NCBI GenBank assembly: GCA_019752835.1
Contig: JAIELR010000062.1
Location: 1 to 6,422, forward strand
Reading direction: 5' to 3'
From: Gammaproteobacteria bacterium
Lineage (GTDB): Bacteria > Pseudomonadota > Gammaproteobacteria > UBA1113
Length of the DNA: 6,422 nucleotides
In this document: in pieces, positions 1 to 6,320 of the stretch
How positions within the stretch are numbered: the stretch's first letter is position 1
How the letters are laid out: each line of letters starts with the position of its first letter
Translations under genes and position numbers: made by a program
The notes under the pieces: generated by a model
Seen by the model: only the letters and a program-made list of their open reading frames with translations
Told to the model about the DNA's origin: nothing
Database searches by the model: none

Positions 1-290
1 AACATATCACTCAAGAGCCGATTAGTTTTTTTCTGGTACTGTTTTACAGCGTGAAAATAATCCATGTCCGAGCTAAAACAACCCGCTAAGCGCAGTAATT
101 TTAAGGTAGCTAATAAATCATCATAACATTCCAGGAAATGAACCAATAAAGGACTCCAATGATTATATAGGATGATTGTTGGTCTGAACTGGACGGTGTG
201 GTGGATTGATTTGCCTTCAAAGCCCTTTTTTTGATGGAGCAGCGATTTAAATTGGGTTGTTTCAGCAAGAAAATAGGTTGTTAGGGGTTC
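1..290 (-). pseudogene. 5'-truncated gene remnant, possibly a conjugative-element AcaB/DUF1845-like protein; runs off the left edge
   Basis: The minus strand is open for about 96 codons from the transposon/attL junction to the window edge, with no stop and good amino-acid composition. Only the first two or three codons (E-P-L) come from the recombination core. No start codon lies near the junction, and the frame meets a TAG just inside the inserted element, so the 5' part is missing. Recognisable stretches are VQFRPTIILYNHWSPLLVHF and then LECYDDLLATLKLLRLAGCF, followed by a lysine-rich helix. The pattern of a beta segment followed by a 'L..YDDLL..L...RLAG' helix recalls from memory the DUF1845/AcaB family (formerly TIGR03761) of integrative conjugative elements. 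This is a resemblance only, not a search result. That it is real coding sequence is likely; the family name is weak. Confidence 0.5.
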
Positions 291-318
291 TAACCCCTAT
301 ACCAATGTTGTAAAAAAT
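265..318 (+). other. attL: left attachment site of the large serine recombinase element
   Basis: The core is the 11-bp AGGGGTTCTAA at 283-293, repeated directly at 2425-2435. The central dinucleotide is CT at 290-291. To its right is the element's half (P'): AACCCCT, four bases, then CAATGTTGTAAAAAAT at 303-318. This mirrors the P half at 2405-2431, with 23 of 27 positions symmetric and all four mismatches in one block. To its left is the host half (B), ending GTTAGGGGTT. A strong local hairpin (TAGGGGTT/AACCCCTA around CT, 282-299) results from the site's symmetry and should not be read as a terminator. Crossover at a central dinucleotide between quasi-palindromic sites is the known behaviour of large serine recombinases; the exact crossover is inferred. 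Confidence 0.8.
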
Positions 319-440
319 TGGATAGAATTCACCCGAGCAATAAAACGGGAAGAAGTTGCAGGACGCTACACAGAGCGAGCACCTAAAAACTGTAGTCATC
401 AGCAGCAATCCATATTTTCTTGCCAAAAAGTAGATAACAG

Positions 441-446
441 TATATT
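441..446 (+). promoter_or_regulatory. Weak candidate -10 box (TATATT) ahead of the two-gene recombinase operon
   Basis: TATATT is preceded by TTCTTG at 417-422 (18-bp spacing) or TTGCCA at 420-425 (15-bp spacing). It is the best sigma-70-like match in the non-coding stretch between attL and the first ORF. A start about seven bases downstream would fall on the candidate ribosome site AAGGA (451-455), leaving almost no leader, so the call is doubtful. The same stretch has two copies of TGTAGTCAT (391-399 and 460-468), the second running into the start codon of the 107-aa ORF. Apart from these and attL, I see nothing else in 319-466 in the integrated state. Confidence 0.25.
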
Positions 447-466
447 GAGCAAGGATAAGTGTAGTC

Positions 467-790
467 ATGTCCAAGAGACATTTGCCAGAGGTTCGCAGCA
501 TGATTGAATTTGATCGATTAGCAAAGAACCACTTAATGGATGCGTATTCACAGTTACTCCCAATTACCAAGCGCCTTATACGCAAGCTCAGTACTTCTGA
601 ACATCAAATTATTTTACAACCGCAGTTTCAACAATCTTTTTTTAGTGAGAAGGATATTAGCAGCATTAATTCTTCTTCATCTGAAAAATCAGTACTTCCT
701 TTATCTGCCAATAAGGTCAAAGTTCCCTCTATATGTGATGATTCACCATTTAATGAGACACAGTTTGTAAAACAAAGGGGGACCAAATGA
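467..790 (+). CDS. Hypothetical 107-aa protein coupled to the serine recombinase
   Basis: I do not recognise this protein. It is basic in its first half (MSKRHLPEVRSMIEFDRLAK, then ITKRLIRKLS), with a probable helix at residues 13-40. Residues 55-75 are serine-rich and likely disordered. It has no signal peptide, membrane segment or cysteine motif. The start has AAGGA at 451-455, about 11 bases upstream, which is a little long. The stop overlaps the recombinase start in an ATGA (787-790), the usual sign of translational coupling, and this is the best argument that it is a real gene. Being the only partner of the recombinase in a minimal element, it could be a DNA-binding accessory, a directionality factor or a repressor, but nothing in the sequence shows which. 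It could also be a non-functional leader ORF. Confidence 0.6.
   Translation: MSKRHLPEVRSMIEFDRLAKNHLMDAYSQLLPITKRLIRKLSTSEHQIILQPQFQQSFFSEKDISSINSSSSEKSVLPLSANKVKVPSICDDSPFNETQFVKQRGTK
774..781 (+). promoter_or_regulatory. Strong Shine-Dalgarno (AAAGGGGG) for the serine recombinase
   Basis: The purine run ends five bases before ATG at 787 and lies within the last codons of the upstream ORF. It fixes the recombinase start and fits coupled translation through the ATGA overlap. Confidence 0.7.
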
Positions 791-2442
791 CATCTCAAGT
801 TGCCTTATATGCACGGGTCTCTTCTGAAAAACAAGCAGATAGTAATACTATTGCCAGTCAAATAGCAGTCTTGCGAGAACGAATTCAGTCTGATGGTGAA
901 ATGCTGGCAGCTGAGATGCAATTCATTGATGATGGCTTTAGCGGAACAACGCTAATCCGTCCTGGTTTAGAGCGCTTACGTGATCATGTTGCATCCGGTC
1001 TAGTCGATAAAATGTACGTTCTATCCCCTGATCGTTTAGCCAGAAAATATGCTTACCAAGTTTTATTGATTGATGAATTTAAACACAGTGGCGCTGAGTT
1101 AATTTTTATTAATCATGAAGTTGGACGCACTCCAGAAGGTGAGTTACTCTTACAAATGCAAGGTATGATTGCAGAATATGAAAGGGCAAAAATATTAGAA
1201 CGATGCCGTCGTGGGCGCTTGCATGCAGCACAAAGAGGTTCAGTTAATGTATTGACTTGTGCACCCTATGGCTACCGTTATATCTCTAAATCAAGCGGTG
1301 TTGGTGAAGCTGTTTTTGAAATCAACGAAGCCGAAGCAGATACTGTAAAAAAAATATTTGACTGGTTTGTTCTGGAAAAGAAAACGTTAAGGGAAGTTGC
1401 TCGCGAATTAAAAAATATAGGTCAAGTAACACGTTTTGGTAATGAAAATTGGGGTCACAGAACCATTGCTCAAATACTTAATAATACAGCTTATAAGGGA
1501 ATGGCAGCCTTTGGTAAAACTCGCTGTGGTCCCATTCGATCTCGATTACGCCCTGTTCGCTGTAAAAATGGTCAGTCAAAGCAGACGTATTCAGCCTATG
1601 ATGTTCCAGAAGATGAATGGATATATATTCCCGTTCCGCCTATCATCGATGCGGCTGTTTTTGATGGAGCTCAGGAGCAATTGCAAGAAAATAAAAAATG
1701 GGCTCGCAAAAGACAAATCGGTGCAAAATATTTACTGCAAAGCCTAGTGGTTTGTAGTGATTGCAGATATGCTTTTCACGGGATCCACAGAAAGGCAACT
1801 CCTAGAAAGACTGGTAGCATGTCAGCTGAATACACCTATTACCGATGTTCCGGATCAGATAAATCTCGATATGCTGGAGAGGTTGTTTGTTCTAACAAGC
1901 AAATTAAAGGGGATTTATTAGAGGCGGCTGTTTGGGATGAAGTAAAAAAGTTACTCAGCAATCCCAATACTATTTTAATGGAACATCAACGAAGGTTGGC
2001 TGAGATATCTGATCTGACAGAGGATAAAGCGTATTTTCTTGAGCAACAAATAGGTAAAATGAAACAAGGAATTTCACGCTTAATTGATGCTTATGCAGAA
2101 GGCCATATAGAAAAGCAAGATTTTGAACTACGTATCAAATCAATAAAACAGAGATTACTCTTAGCCGAGGAGCAGGTAGAAAAACAAAAAGATAAGCATT
2201 TAATGGAGGCTGAGTTGAAATTAATAATTGGAAAAATAGAGGAGTTCTCTAAATTGATCACAACGGGCTTGGATAAAGCTGATTGGAATATTAAAAGAAA
2301 TATTATTTGTGCCTTGGTAAAACGTATTGAGGCAGGAAAAGGCTTAATTAATGTGGTTTTTCGTGTAGGCAACACGCTACCAAATCCAAATTGCAACCCA
2401 ACGGATTTTTTACAACATTGTGCAAGGGGTTCTAAACGCTAA
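787..2442 (+). CDS. Large serine recombinase (integrase/excisionase of the 2.1-kb element)
   Basis: This is a cytoplasmic site-specific recombinase that cuts both att sites at a central dinucleotide and rejoins them after rotation. The N-terminal resolvase domain (residues 4-150) has YARVSSEKQ with nucleophile Ser12 and Arg10, DDGFSG at 48-53, SPDRLAR with Arg83 and Arg86, and EYERAKILERCRRGR at 130-144. The recombinase domain follows (about 155-290). A zinc ribbon carries Cys323, Cys326, Cys354 and Cys368, and a long coiled-coil segment spans about 405-485. The final residues (R-G-S-K-R) and the TAA at 2440-2442 lie in the att core and the Tn3 inverted repeat, so the target supplies the gene's end. 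In the excised circle the frame would continue through 283-507, giving 620 aa. The start is set by the strong ribosome site and ATGA coupling. All key catalytic residues are present, so it should be active unless the altered tail matters. Confidence 0.93.
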   Translation: MTSQVALYARVSSEKQADSNTIASQIAVLRERIQSDGEMLAAEMQFIDDGFSGTTLIRPGLERLRDHVASGLVDKMYVLSPDRLARKYAYQVLLIDEFKHSGAELIFINHEVGRTPEGELLLQMQGMIAEYERAKILERCRRGRLHAAQRGSVNVLTCAPYGYRYISKSSGVGEAVFEINEAEADTVKKIFDWFVLEKKTLREVARELKNIGQVTRFGNENWGHRTIAQILNNTAYKGMAAFGKTRCGPIRSRLRPVRCKNGQSKQTYSAYDVPEDEWIYIPVPPIIDAAVFDGAQEQLQENKKWARKRQIGAKYLLQSLVVCSDCRYAFHGIHRKATPRKTGSMSAEYTYYRCSGSDKSRYAGEVVCSNKQIKGDLLEAAVWDEVKKLLSNPNTILMEHQRRLAEISDLTEDKAYFLEQQIGKMKQGISRLIDAYAEGHIEKQDFELRIKSIKQRLLLAEEQVEKQKDKHLMEAELKLIIGKIEEFSKLITTGLDKADWNIKRNIICALVKRIEAGKGLINVVFRVGNTLPNPNCNPTDFLQHCARGSKR

Positions 2443-2450
2443 CCGTCGAA
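2405..2450 (+). other. attR: right attachment site, overlapping the Tn3 left inverted repeat
   Basis: The element's half (P) is ATTTTTTACAACATTG at 2405-2420, then TGCA and AGGGGTT, with the central CT at 2432-2433. The host half (B') is AAACGCTAACCG and onward, which is Tn3 terminal repeat sequence. The P half is the inverse of the P' half at 292-318 at identical spacing. The reconstructed attB has arms GTTAGGGGTT and, read inverted, GTTAGCGTTT, matching at 8 of 10 positions around CT. The site also contains the last codons of the recombinase gene. Confidence 0.8.
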
Positions 2451-2463
2451 ATTTCCGGTCTAT
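2426..2463 (+). repeat. Tn3-family left terminal inverted repeat (38 bp)
   Basis: It begins GGGGTTCTAAACGCTAACCG. The first 30 bases are identical to the inverted right end and 35 of 38 match overall, with mismatches at positions 31, 34 and 38. Length and the GGGG tip are typical of the family. Its outer ten bases double as the core of attR, so the repeat is complete even though another element is inserted at its tip. It also contains the TAA that ends the serine recombinase frame. Confidence 0.93.
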
Positions 2464-2465
2464 AA

Positions 2466-3041
2466 TTAATCATCCCAAAACTCTTTAAATTTTACGGAAG
2501 CTATTTCTGTGTACCTTACGGTATGTTGAATATTTTTATGACCCAAATAATGTTGAATGCTCCGAGTATCGCGACCGTCATTAGCTAATTTGAAGCCAGT
2601 TGAATGTCGAAGCATATGAGGGTGTAGCGCCAAACCAAGTTCTGCCTTTTCTCCTGCTCTTGCGATAATTTTTCTAAATGTATCTGCTGTAATAGGTGCC
2701 TTACGTTCTGTCATAAAAACATAATCTGTTTCTGGGTAGTCGCGTTTTAATTGACGAAGGGCTCTAATTTCTGGGCCAAAAAGAGGATGACTGGCTGGGA
2801 TTCCATTTTTTTTGCGAACCACATGAAGTAGACCTTGCCTTAAATCTATTTGAGACCAACGTAATGAGATCAATTCAGATACTCGTAGTCCATGTCGATA
2901 GGCAACTAAAATCATTGTAGAGTCACGTAAGCCATGCCGCCCCAATTGTTTTGCAGACGCAATAAGCTTATCCACCTCAGATGGAGTAAGGTATTCTCGT
3001 GCTCTGCGCTCACTATTTTTTACTTTTTTAGGCGGTTTCAT
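2466..3041 (-). CDS. Short FimB/FimE-like tyrosine recombinase, probable cointegrate resolvase of the transposon
   Basis: At 191 aa it consists almost entirely of the catalytic domain. Its layout matches FimB/FimE-type inverters (about 200 aa), without the separate N-terminal core-binding domain of longer integrases. Visible active-site residues are Arg53 (HGLRVSEL), the beta-hairpin Lys77/Lys78 (VRKKNG), His142 and Arg145 (HPHMLRHSTGF), His168 (YLGHKNIQHT) and nucleophile Tyr177 (VRYTEI). The HPHMLRHS.GF.LAN block and YLGH.NI.HTV.YT are especially FimB-like. The gene ends three bases inside the left repeat and diverges from the transposase gene across 180 bp. Tn3-family elements need a recombinase to resolve cointegrates, and this is the only candidate inside the transposon, so that role is inferred from context. 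The ATG has only a weak purine stretch upstream (AAGTGA). Confidence 0.88.
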   Translation of the reverse strand: MKPPKKVKNSERRAREYLTPSEVDKLIASAKQLGRHGLRDSTMILVAYRHGLRVSELISLRWSQIDLRQGLLHVVRKKNGIPASHPLFGPEIRALRQLKRDYPETDYVFMTERKAPITADTFRKIIARAGEKAELGLALHPHMLRHSTGFKLANDGRDTRSIQHYLGHKNIQHTVRYTEIASVKFKEFWDD

Positions 3042-3056
3042 GATTCACTTTTATCT

Positions 3057-3176
3057 ACTTTCCCTAAAAGAGTTATTGGTGTCACTTCCAGGCGTCCAAA
3101 CAACATGTTTATTTATAAGACAATTCACGGTTTAATTTTAGCAAACTTTCCGATAAAGGTATTCTTTAGGGAGAGT
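3057..3176. promoter_or_regulatory. Candidate internal resolution site and divergent control region
   Basis: The gap between the divergent genes holds three related motifs. Two are direct: ACTTTCCCTAAAAG at 3057-3070 and ACTTTCCGATAAAG at 3145-3158. One is inverted: CTTTAGGGAGAGT at 3164-3176, read inverted as ACTCTCCCTAAAG. The last two face each other across a 5-bp gap, the shape of a tyrosine-recombinase core site (two inverted arms around a short spacer). The first copy could be an accessory site. A weak promoter toward the transposase, TTTAGC (3137-3142) and TATTCT (3160-3165) with a 17-bp spacer, overlaps this core, so recombinase binding might also repress transposase expression. Arms and function are inferred from pattern only. 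Confidence 0.5.
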
Positions 3177-3221
3177 TTTTTAGTAACATATTGTCTCTTT
3201 TTTTAATTAATATTTTTTATC

Positions 3222-6200
3222 ATGCGTGCAAGCAATGAAAGATTAACCATTTTATCTGAGGCAGAGCAAGCTGCTTTGTATGAGATCCCTGATTTTGATG
3301 ATGTTCAGCGCTCGAACTATCTCAATCTCACCCCTGAAGAACAAGTCTTGATGCGCAGCCGTGATAATTTATCAATCCAAGTCCATTGCGCTATTCAAAT
3401 AGGTTACTTTAAGGCTAAACATCGGTTCTTTCCATTTAAGTGGGACGAGGTGCAGGAAGACATTGAATTCATTCTGCAGGAATATTTTCCTGAGCAACAG
3501 TTTCATCCAACCCCTATCAGCAAACACCAATATTATGCACAATGCACTGCGATTACGACGCATTTTGGCTACCAGTCTTGGTCAAAAGAGTTTGAACCAT
3601 TATTGACTGCCCAGGCACAACAGATTCTGCGCCGTGATGTTAGCCCGCAATTTATTGTTATCGAATTACTAGCCTTTATGCAGAAAAAGAAAATCTTGCG
3701 TCCTGGATATACCACTTTGCAAGTGATTGTGAGCAAAGTCTTAAATGCTGAACGCAATCGGTTAGAGGTAATTCTTCTTAGAGAATCCCTCACGATAGAT
3801 GATAAATCCGCTTTGCAAAAATTGTTGCTGGAAAGAGAAGCGGAAACGCTTTCTGGATTAGCAGATCTCAAGCAGGATACCAAGGATTTTAAAGCACGCA
3901 TGATAAGTGCTGAGCGCGAAAAATCGCTTTCGATAAAACCCCTGTATCAGTTAGCTAAATCGCTCTTGCCTACACTTAATCTTTCTCAGCAAAATATTCA
4001 CTACTACGCAAGTCTTGTTGATTATTATGATATCTATGAATTACGGAAGAAATTAAAATCTGGGCAGACCTATCTTTATCTTCTGTGTTATCTCTCTCAG
4101 CGATACCTTCAATTAAATGATAATTTAATAGACGCTTTTTTCTTGAGCCTCAAGCAATTTGAAGCAGATCTTAAAGAAAAAACAAAAGATGCCTATACGG
4201 ACTACGCGGTAAGCAAACAAATGGATTCTTTTGTTATGCGTCGATTTGCACGGTTATTTATCAACCAAGAGCTACCTGATCAACTCAGTTTCGGCGATGT
4301 ACGCAAAAAAGCATTTGAAACCATTATCCTTGAAGAAGAGCTGCGCCATAAAATACCGGAAGACAATGAGGAGGAGCTCAAGCCCATCGATTTTCAATGG
4401 AAACTGGTTGATACTTTATTTCATCGATGTCAGCTGCAGTTACGACCATTAATGATGGCCATTGATTTCTCAAGTACTGCCGATGAAAGTCCTTGGCTTA
4501 AGGCCATTACCTTGCTTAAAGAGCTATTTGGCGCCAACAAAACAATAAATCAATATCCAGTCGCCGCAAGCCCTGAAAAAACCAGGCCAAAACGGCTGGA
4601 AAAATACCTGTTTGATACGAATGCTAAAGGTGAAAAAAAATTCCATGCTGATCGCTATGAGTTTTGGATTTATCGCCAACTGAAGAAACGGCTTAAAGCA
4701 GGAGAGCTCTATCTGGCCGATAGCATTCAAAACCGTTCGCTTCAACAAGAGCTTCGTTCAGCCAAAGAAAAAGAGTCGCTAGTAGAACCATTGGATATTC
4801 CCGTATTGAGGAAGCCCATTAAGACATTACTGGACGAACGCTGCGCTGAACTACGGTCAGAATGGTTGAAATTTAATACTGATTTTACCCAAGGGAAGTT
4901 CAAGCATTTGTACTATGATGAACAAACCAAAACGCTCCATCTAAAAAAATCGAATGATGACAAATACGATGAAGATGCTCAACACCGTTTCTATGAACAA
5001 TTACCCTTGTGCGATATTACGGATGTTCTTCGATTTGTTAATGAACGGAGTCGTTATTCATCAGCATTTACTCTACTACAACCTCGTTATGCTAAATTAT
5101 TAGCCGATGAAAATACTCTAAATGCGGTCATTATCGCGCAAGCGCTAAATAACGGCAATCTCAATATGGCAGAAATCTCTGATATTCCTTATGCCAGTTT
5201 GTTGGACGTTTATCAATCCCGTGTGCGATTGCAAACATTAAAAAAGGCCAATGATATGATCGGTGATGATATTGCGCAAATGCCTATTTTTCCTGATTAC
5301 TCGTTGGATATGACTATTCTTTATGGTGGGGTTGATGGCCAGAAATTTGCAGTGGCAAGACCAACACTTAAAGCAAGGCGTTCCAAAAAATATTTTAAAA
5401 AAGGGAAAGGCGTTGTGGCTTATACGCTGCTGGTCAACCATATTCCCCTGCAAACTGAGTTGATTGGCGCTCATGAACATGAGAGCTATTTTGCCTTTGA
5501 TATATGGTATAACAATACAAGTAGTCTCATGCCGGAGGCCATTACCGGTGACATGCACCTTATTAATAAAGCTAACTTTGCAATAATGGATTGGTTTGGC
5601 GGTAAATTATGTCCCCGATTTACCAATTTGCAAGCCCAGACCAAGCATCTTTACTGTGGTGATGATTTGGATCAATATAAGGATTGGTTAATTAAGCCCG
5701 TAGACAGAATTGATCGCCAATTAATTGAAGATGAATGGCCTAATATTGAACCCATCATCAAGGCGTTAGGTTGTAAAGAAATCACCCAAAGCATTCTGAT
5801 TAAAAAATTATGCACATATAGCGTCTCAAATAAAACCCGAAGGGCGCTATTTGAGTATGATAAATTGATCCGTAGCATCTACACCCTGAAATATTTGCAA
5901 GACAGAAAATTGCAACGAGACATACATCGTTCTCAAAATCGGGTAGAATCCTATCATCAACTGCGTATGGCTATTGCAACTGCCTATGGTAAAAAGCAAT
6001 TATCAGGCAGGGGAGATCGTGAAATTGAGATCAGCAACCAATGTGCCAGGCTTATTGCCAATGCCATTATTCATTATAATTCGGCAATCCTATCCAAACT
6101 CAAACTCAAATATAAAGCTGAGGGAGATCATAAGGCATTAGCCCTGTTGAAGAAAATTTCGCCAGTCGCTTGGCAACATATCCATTTTCAGGGACATTTT

Positions 6201-6320
6201 ATTTTTTCTGGTGATAAAATCATTGATCTCGATGCAATAATAAACAAAGTTTTTTTGCATCGAGTAAAAAAGAAAAGAATGGTTGAATTTAGTCCAGAAA
6301 TTTCGACGGTTAGCGTTTAG
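3222..6320 (+). CDS. tnpA: Tn3-family transposase, 1,032 aa
   Basis: The protein binds the 38-bp terminal repeats and carries out replicative transposition through a cointegrate. The N-terminal half (about 1-600) has the DNA-binding and helical regions of the family, beginning at RLTILSEAEQAALYEIPDFD and including IGYFKAKHRFFPF. The C-terminal catalytic DDE domain has Asp705 in YGGVDGQKFA, Asp777 in ITGDMHLINKANF and Glu909 in QNRVESYHQLRMAI; the two Asp are 72 residues apart, and the spacings suit the family. A conserved C-terminal block follows (SNQCARLIANAIIHYNS). Length is slightly above the usual 950-1,020 aa. The TAG stop lies inside the right repeat, so the last residues (E-I-S-T-V-S-V) are encoded by the transposon end. 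The ATG at 3222 has no visible Shine-Dalgarno, only A/T-rich sequence, which suggests low translation. No frameshift or internal stop is seen. Confidence 0.96.
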   Translation: MRASNERLTILSEAEQAALYEIPDFDDVQRSNYLNLTPEEQVLMRSRDNLSIQVHCAIQIGYFKAKHRFFPFKWDEVQEDIEFILQEYFPEQQFHPTPISKHQYYAQCTAITTHFGYQSWSKEFEPLLTAQAQQILRRDVSPQFIVIELLAFMQKKKILRPGYTTLQVIVSKVLNAERNRLEVILLRESLTIDDKSALQKLLLEREAETLSGLADLKQDTKDFKARMISAEREKSLSIKPLYQLAKSLLPTLNLSQQNIHYYASLVDYYDIYELRKKLKSGQTYLYLLCYLSQRYLQLNDNLIDAFFLSLKQFEADLKEKTKDAYTDYAVSKQMDSFVMRRFARLFINQELPDQLSFGDVRKKAFETIILEEELRHKIPEDNEEELKPIDFQWKLVDTLFHRCQLQLRPLMMAIDFSSTADESPWLKAITLLKELFGANKTINQYPVAASPEKTRPKRLEKYLFDTNAKGEKKFHADRYEFWIYRQLKKRLKAGELYLADSIQNRSLQQELRSAKEKESLVEPLDIPVLRKPIKTLLDERCAELRSEWLKFNTDFTQGKFKHLYYDEQTKTLHLKKSNDDKYDEDAQHRFYEQLPLCDITDVLRFVNERSRYSSAFTLLQPRYAKLLADENTLNAVIIAQALNNGNLNMAEISDIPYASLLDVYQSRVRLQTLKKANDMIGDDIAQMPIFPDYSLDMTILYGGVDGQKFAVARPTLKARRSKKYFKKGKGVVAYTLLVNHIPLQTELIGAHEHESYFAFDIWYNNTSSLMPEAITGDMHLINKANFAIMDWFGGKLCPRFTNLQAQTKHLYCGDDLDQYKDWLIKPVDRIDRQLIEDEWPNIEPIIKALGCKEITQSILIKKLCTYSVSNKTRRALFEYDKLIRSIYTLKYLQDRKLQRDIHRSQNRVESYHQLRMAIATAYGKKQLSGRGDREIEISNQCARLIANAIIHYNSAILSKLKLKYKAEGDHKALALLKKISPVAWQHIHFQGHFIFSGDKIIDLDAIINKVFLHRVKKKRMVEFSPEISTVSV

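Larger units (their letters stand above)
291..2432 (+). mobile_element. 2,142-bp minimal large-serine-recombinase element inserted in the tip of a Tn3-family transposon
   Basis: The element is bounded by attL and attR and contains only two genes: a 107-aa ORF of unknown function and a large serine recombinase. No cargo, phage or conjugation genes are present, so its scale is that of an insertion sequence. Bringing the two inner ends together at the shared core gives a long palindrome (16-bp outer arms, 4 unmatched bases, 7-bp inner arms, central CT) as expected for attP. Bringing the outer ends together gives a shorter quasi-palindrome (10-bp arms, 8 matching) containing the first bases of the Tn3 terminal repeat, as expected for attB. 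Boundaries are assigned at the central dinucleotide and could shift by a base or two. No excised circle has been observed here, so mobility is inferred. Confidence 0.8.

Noticed and set aside
282..299. Strong hairpin TAGGGGTT-CT-AACCCCTA, a possible terminator
   Set aside because: It has no U-tract and is fully explained by the symmetric core of the serine recombinase attachment site.
284..321. A second, degenerate Tn3-type terminal repeat starting GGGGTTCTAA at 284, which would put the serine recombinase inside a larger transposon
   Set aside because: After the first ten bases the similarity to the 38-bp repeat largely ends, and the inner sequence instead mirrors the att arm at 2405-2420. 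The attL explanation accounts for every match.
262..585. 107-aa reading frame on the minus strand
   Set aside because: It spans the att site, the operon leader and the start of the plus-strand ORF; it has no ribosome site or recognisable domain and is best seen as an antisense shadow.
228..1670. 13-base identity TTTTTGATGGAGC at 228-240 and 1658-1670
   Set aside because: The copies lie in unrelated coding contexts (antisense of the left gene remnant; sense in the recombinase) with no shared flanks, so coincidence is likely.
303..2420. The inverted 16-mers as terminal repeats of a conventional transposon, or as the borders of an invertible switch
   Set aside because: The direct 11-bp core repeat, the four unmatched spacer bases at equal spacing and the reconstructed attB symmetry fit serine integration better; inversion would not explain the Tn3 repeat at only one border.
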